A DNA stretch of 16,901 nucleotides from Candidatus Bathyarchaeota archaeon (GTDB lineage: Archaea > Thermoproteota > Bathyarchaeia > TCS64). The stretch lies in contig PBSW01000071.1 of the NCBI GenBank assembly GCA_002726865.1, positions 1 through 16,901 on the forward strand, given 5' to 3'. A program made the translations under genes and the position numbers. Within the stretch, counting starts at the first letter, position 1; every line of letters starts with the position of its first letter. Shown here piece after piece: positions 15,569-16,901 of the stretch. The notes beneath the pieces are model-generated. The model worked only from the letters and a program-made list of their open reading frames with translations. It was not told where the DNA came from and made no database searches.

Positions 15569-16312
15569 ATGCATGTAAATATAAATAATGTTTCCGGAAA
15601 GGAAATAGCACCAGGCGTTATTGAACGAGTCCTTTTGAAACCTGAACAGAGTAAACCCGGTGGACTTGGCGTTAGGCACTATGTTCTCTCCAAAGGAGGA
15701 GAGGTGGTTTTTAATGAACCTTTGACCGAGTTCCAACACTACATTGTTCAGGGTTGTGCTAAACAGAATGGCCACAACGGAAGCCTGATACATCAGGATT
15801 CTGCATGGTTCATGCCATGTAACAAACGATGGGAGGATTCAGAAGCCGTCAAGAAACACAGCCTCTGCCACGATGGAGAGGGCGAAGTAAGAATACTCAC
15901 TGTCTCATACAAGCTCCCCAGACCAGCAATGCGGTGGGCTAAATCCAGGGTCAATAATATGTACAAGGTTCCTCAGCATCACTCTAGTCGGGTAATGGTA
16001 GGCTATACTCAGCTGTTCAAGGAGGAAGAACACGCGGTAATGGGCGCACTTAGAATGCATGGCGTGGATATCCAGACAAACACCACGGGCTTAACACTAC
16101 ACGATCATCGGAATCCCGAGGAGATCATGTATTTCCTTAGAGGTAGAGGAACTGGTGTCGCTGAGGGCGTTGAGCACGATGTATGCGCAGGCTCGTTACT
16201 TTATACTCCTGAAGGTGATATACACGGCATCCGCAAAGTTGATGATACATTACAATACGTTGTAATCGAATTCATTGAACACGATAAAATGTGGGCCGAG
16301 AGAGCAGCCTAA
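15569..16312 (+). CDS. Bicupin protein, paralogue 2 of a tandem pair, function unknown
   Basis: This 247-residue protein is collinear with the preceding gene over nearly its whole length. Shared blocks include EIAPGVI, the TE(F/Y)QHYI segment, PRPAMRWAKSR at 118-127, EEEHAVMGALRMH at 152-164, HRNPEEIMYFLRGRG and the closing IEHDK. The C-terminal cupin keeps His180, Asn182, Glu185 and His219. It differs in three ways: it lacks about 12 residues before HRNP that in paralogue 1 contain the His/Gly-rich QHKGRFDEKGE; it has a longer Cys-containing loop in the first half (Cys63, Cys84, Cys100); and it replaces IWNP after the last His with IRKV. These differences suggest different substrate or metal use, or a heteromeric pair. 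Function is unknown. Confidence 0.8.
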   Translation: MHVNINNVSGKEIAPGVIERVLLKPEQSKPGGLGVRHYVLSKGGEVVFNEPLTEFQHYIVQGCAKQNGHNGSLIHQDSAWFMPCNKRWEDSEAVKKHSLCHDGEGEVRILTVSYKLPRPAMRWAKSRVNNMYKVPQHHSSRVMVGYTQLFKEEEHAVMGALRMHGVDIQTNTTGLTLHDHRNPEEIMYFLRGRGTGVAEGVEHDVCAGSLLYTPEGDIHGIRKVDDTLQYVVIEFIEHDKMWAERAA

Positions 16313-16339
16313 GGGTATGAATCTTTAGACAAAAACTAC

Positions 16340-16349
16340 TTTTTTTTTT
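16340..16349 (+). terminator. T10 terminator after the cupin operon
   Basis: Ten consecutive Ts lie 28 nt after the stop of cupin paralogue 2, followed by CTGATTTTT. It is the strongest T-tract in the window and marks the end of the two-gene transcript. Confidence 0.6.
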
Positions 16350-16475
16350 CTGATTTTTACACTTATAAAATTCCACCGAACCGTTGAGCTATTTTCGTTT
16401 CTTGAAAAGTTTAACGTCGTCGAAATCGCGCGCCCCGCTTTGCAATCCTCAGTAGTTTCTCATAGAATTACTCGA

Positions 16476-16901
16476 TCAGCTGGGGGGTAGTTCGATCTGT
16501 GTATTCGCCAGGACCAGAGCCCAGTATCCCCGTCCAGGCTCGAATGCAGTTGCCAAGGCATAGCTCGTACCGGTCCAAGTCACCAGCTGGTAGAAGCCAG
16601 GGAACACGTCATTAGCTTGCACCTCATCAATAGTCCCCCCAACCATGTTCCAGCCCGTGGAGAGTCCCAGACTCAACGAATCCACAGGCGGTCCGGAAAC
16701 AGTGACGTCTACATCCTGCAGCACCAGCAACCAGTATCCGCGACCTGCTTCAAACTCTGTGGATAAGGCATAACTTGTGCCAGTCCAAGTTACCAACTGG
16801 TAGAAAACCCCAGGTGGCATAACAGCACTGGCCGCGGGGTCATCGGGAACCACTGGAAGGGAAACCATGTTCCACCCTGCCTCCAACTCCAGGGTAAACT
16901 C
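16476..16901 (-). CDS. C-terminal part of a GWNMV/GRGYW repeat protein (truncated by right edge)
   Basis: Only the last 141 residues are visible and the frame stays open to the edge. Two copies of a module are seen: GWNMVSLPV at about 9-17 through FEAGRGYWLLVL, and GWNMVGGTI through FEPGRGYWALVL. Both share the internal block FYQLVTWTGTSYAL. Modules of this kind occur at the C-termini of large secreted or surface proteins in archaea and bacteria, so an extracellular protein is likely, but its main domain is outside the window. The chain ends IELPPS with no C-terminal membrane segment. GC content, counted on two 60-nt lines, is about 57-60 percent against about 42 percent on one sampled line of the aminotransferase, and third positions of the two copies differ. 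No terminator is evident downstream. Confidence 0.75.
   Translation of the reverse strand, partial: EFTLELEAGWNMVSLPVVPDDPAASAVMPPGVFYQLVTWTGTSYALSTEFEAGRGYWLLVLQDVDVTVSGPPVDSLSLGLSTGWNMVGGTIDEVQANDVFPGFYQLVTWTGTSYALATAFEPGRGYWALVLANTQIELPPS

Noticed and set aside
11884..16312. Allantoin/ureide breakdown pathway (Ldh_2 like AllD, bicupin like AllE, aminotransferase)
   Set aside because: Only broad family matches support it. The cupin ligand pattern differs from ureidoglycine aminohydrolase, no allantoinase or allantoate hydrolase is present, and the genes are on separate transcripts with opposite strands.
1..16901. CRISPR arrays, insertion sequences, integrase sites, toxin-antitoxin or defence genes
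   Set aside because: No regularly spaced repeats, transposase-like proteins, terminal inverted repeats or known defence motifs were seen in any frame.

Overview
The window is archaeal chromosomal DNA. The strongest evidence is an archaeal-type elongation factor 1A (aEF-1A) followed by ribosomal protein uS10. Supporting evidence is TATA-like boxes 30-45 nt upstream of many starts, short T-tract terminators, frequent TTG starts, and a peptide-binding protein held by an N-terminal membrane anchor with PKD domains. The class III aminotransferase has a Cys-rich segment resembling archaeal racemase/aminotransferase proteins. The aEF-1A sequence suggests a TACK or Asgard-like lineage, but the phylum cannot be fixed by eye. 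Gene density is moderate and intergenic regions are AT-rich.

Layout. (1) 1-5741, minus strand, in transcription order: an S9 serine peptidase, a membrane-anchored family 5 peptide-binding protein with two PKD domains, and the start of a Dpp/Opp-type ABC ATPase that runs off the left edge. Together they look like a peptide capture, import and hydrolysis block. (2) 6129-8175, plus strand: a small TIGR04076-type protein of unknown function, then 25 nt later an M14 zinc carboxypeptidase, a second peptidase type beside the first block. (3) 8482-10158, plus: aEF-1A and uS10, separate from the other str-operon genes. (4) 10345-11520, plus: an MFS transporter preceded by repeated and inverted TAGGCAA motifs. 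(5) 11884-12945, minus: an Ldh_2-family NAD(P)-dependent 2-hydroxyacid dehydrogenase. (6) 13276-14631, plus: a PLP class III aminotransferase/racemase-like enzyme. (7) 14771-16312, plus: two tandem paralogous bicupin proteins in one operon. (8) 16476-16901, minus: the C-terminal end of a GC-rich repeat protein with two GWNMV...GRGYW modules, cut by the right edge.

The clearest functional theme is peptide use: surface binding, ABC import, S9 and M14 peptidases. An amino-acid aminotransferase/racemase and a 2-hydroxyacid dehydrogenase lie further right, but they are on separate transcripts and the link is inference. No tRNA, rRNA, CRISPR array, insertion sequence or defence island was recognised. 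No convincing entirely new system was found. The items most worth a second look are the cupin paralogue pair, the enlarged ABC ATPase, the stalked PKD-binding protein and the TAGGCAA promoter region.
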